From Hyphomicrobiales bacterium (GTDB lineage Bacteria > Pseudomonadota > Alphaproteobacteria > Rhizobiales > Rhizobiaceae), in the NCBI GenBank assembly GCA_900468285.1, contig UBTF01000008.1:333504-397503 (forward strand): a DNA stretch of 64,000 nt. Direction: 5' to 3'. The number at the start of each line of letters is the position of its first letter. The stretch's first letter is position 1. The position numbers were made by a program, and so were the translations under genes. This document shows, in pieces, positions 63,452 to 64,000 of this stretch. Below the pieces are notes generated by a model. That model was given only the letters and a program-made list of their open reading frames with translations, was not told the origin of the DNA and ran no database searches.

Positions 63452-63775
63452 ATGACAGGGCAGGGAAATGACGACGCCGAATGGAGCGATAGGCTCGATG
63501 CGCTGAGTTTCCCTGTCCCCAACCATGCCGGCCGCTGCGTCATGCACCGGCTGGCCTTCCGGGCGCTTCTGGCAGTCGAGCCGCAACGAGGCGCCTGCCT
63601 TGCCTATTTTACGGCAAACAAAGCCGCATTCCTCAGCGCCGCCACCACCAAAATCACCCGCCTCGCTCTGCCCGCAGACCGCAGCCTGCACATCAACAGC
63701 CGCGACCTGCGCCGTGCCATAACCCCGCAGGCCACCACCAGTCCCGCCCGCCTTTGCCGCGTTCTGGATCGCTAG
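63452..63775 (+). CDS. Conserved-looking small protein downstream of cbtA
   Basis: A 107-residue soluble protein of unknown function. The sequence begins MTGQGNDDAEWSDRLDALSF and includes AGRCVMHRLAFRALLA and RSLHINSRDLRRAITPQ. It starts one base after the cbtA stop, so it belongs to the riboswitch-controlled operon and may be an accessory factor for cobalt uptake. No motif for metal binding was seen apart from two Cys and two His residues. Confidence 0.6.
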   Translation: MTGQGNDDAEWSDRLDALSFPVPNHAGRCVMHRLAFRALLAVEPQRGACLAYFTANKAAFLSAATTKITRLALPADRSLHINSRDLRRAITPQATTSPARLCRVLDR

Positions 63776-63875
63776 GACTGTTTTTATCGCAGTTGCGGTG
63801 GGCGGGATGCCTCAAGTCTGACGTGGCGGCGGGGCTTCCCCCCTCTGTCCCACTAGACATCTCAACTAACCCGTC

Positions 63876-64000
63876 ATTCCGGCCTTGAGCCGGAATCCAG
63901 TCAGCCCAAGTCTTTGGGCTGAGGGGAGTTTCTTGACCGGACAGATATCGTCTCTTGGCTGAGGGGGAGTCTTTTGATCCGACAGACGTCGGATCGCTGG
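63876..64000. repeat. RIME-like repeat, copy 2, with tandem 40-base duplication
   Basis: Palindrome 1 is ATTCCGGC-CTTGA-GCCGGAAT (63876-63896) and palindrome 2 is TCAGCCCA-AGTCTT-TGGGCTGA (63901-63922). Then a unit GGCTGAGGGGAGT...TTGACCGGACAGA (from 63917) is repeated 40 bases later (from 63957), ending in a third hairpin GATCCGAC-AGAC-GTCGGATC (63976-63995). It continues past the window edge. Compare copy 1 at 49936. Confidence 0.75.

Noticed and set aside
1..64000. CRISPR arrays, transposases, prophage genes
   Set aside because: No regularly spaced repeats, DDE or integrase motifs, or phage structural genes were seen.

Overview
The window looks like a chromosomal segment of an alphaproteobacterium of the Rhizobiaceae, most likely Agrobacterium or a close Rhizobium relative. 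This rests on gene content and style rather than a database match: an APS-type cysH-cysD-cysN cluster beside an Rrf2 regulator, a betIBA operon, a rhizobial type L-asparaginase, an ohrR/ohr pair, a cobalamin riboswitch ahead of cbtBA, and a two-hairpin intergenic repeat of the RIME kind. Most genes carry clear Shine-Dalgarno sites, and several intergenic hairpins look like intrinsic terminators. I see no phage, transposase, CRISPR array or obvious pseudogene.

Layout. 1-4.6 kb: the edge of an MBL-fold gene with a cupin gene, tRNA-Gln, a YcxB-like membrane protein, malate:quinone oxidoreductase with a signal peptide, a small lipoprotein and tRNA-Pro. 4.9-10.4 kb: a surface-polymer type locus with a GT2 glycosyltransferase, a CDP-glycerol glycerophosphotransferase-like protein with a coiled-coil N-terminus, a 26-residue membrane peptide, a HAD phosphatase, a nucleotidyltransferase and a methyltransferase. 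10.5-18.6 kb: sulfur assimilation (cysHDN, an Rrf2 regulator, sbp-cysT-cysW-cysA). 18.7-23 kb: a TumE-type toxin-antitoxin pair, a quinone oxidoreductase, an EAL-CBS-GGDEF protein and an unpaired ParD-like antitoxin. 23.3-27.2 kb: betI-betB-betA for choline to glycine betaine.

27.3-33.3 kb: a ClC chloride channel/antiporter, a DUF3750 protein, L-asparaginase, a glutathione transferase, a PAS-GAF-GGDEF cyclase and a small protein. 33.3-41.2 kb: a MarR/MFS efflux pair, a ligase-associated exonuclease with its ATP-dependent DNA ligase, a secreted hydrolase and two L,D-transpeptidase paralogues. 41.2-46.4 kb: an orphan DnaB/KaiC-like ATPase, ohrR/ohr, an Xre-RES toxin-antitoxin pair and a MarR gene divergent from DUF899 and DUF1579 genes. 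46.4-54 kb: a HerA-like ATPase, a small glycine-rich protein, an HxlR/SDR pair, an aldo-keto reductase, a TadG-like protein, trans-aconitate methyltransferase and an aminotransferase. 54.4-64 kb: an ArgP/LysE pair, LysR, an N-acetyltransferase, Fe-type superoxide dismutase, a metallophosphoesterase, a second LysE-type exporter, two cytochromes c, the cobalamin riboswitch with cbtB-cbtA, and the RIME-like repeat at the right edge.

The strongest regulatory signals are palindromes placed exactly in core promoters: the MarR/MFS, OhrR/Ohr, MarR/DUF899, BetI and TumE promoters, plus a shared motif upstream of cysH and sbp that may be the site of the Rrf2 regulator lying between them. The best candidates for undescribed biology are the 4.9-10.4 kb polymer locus, the TumE-type module with its twin operators, and the orphan ATPase at 41.2 kb.
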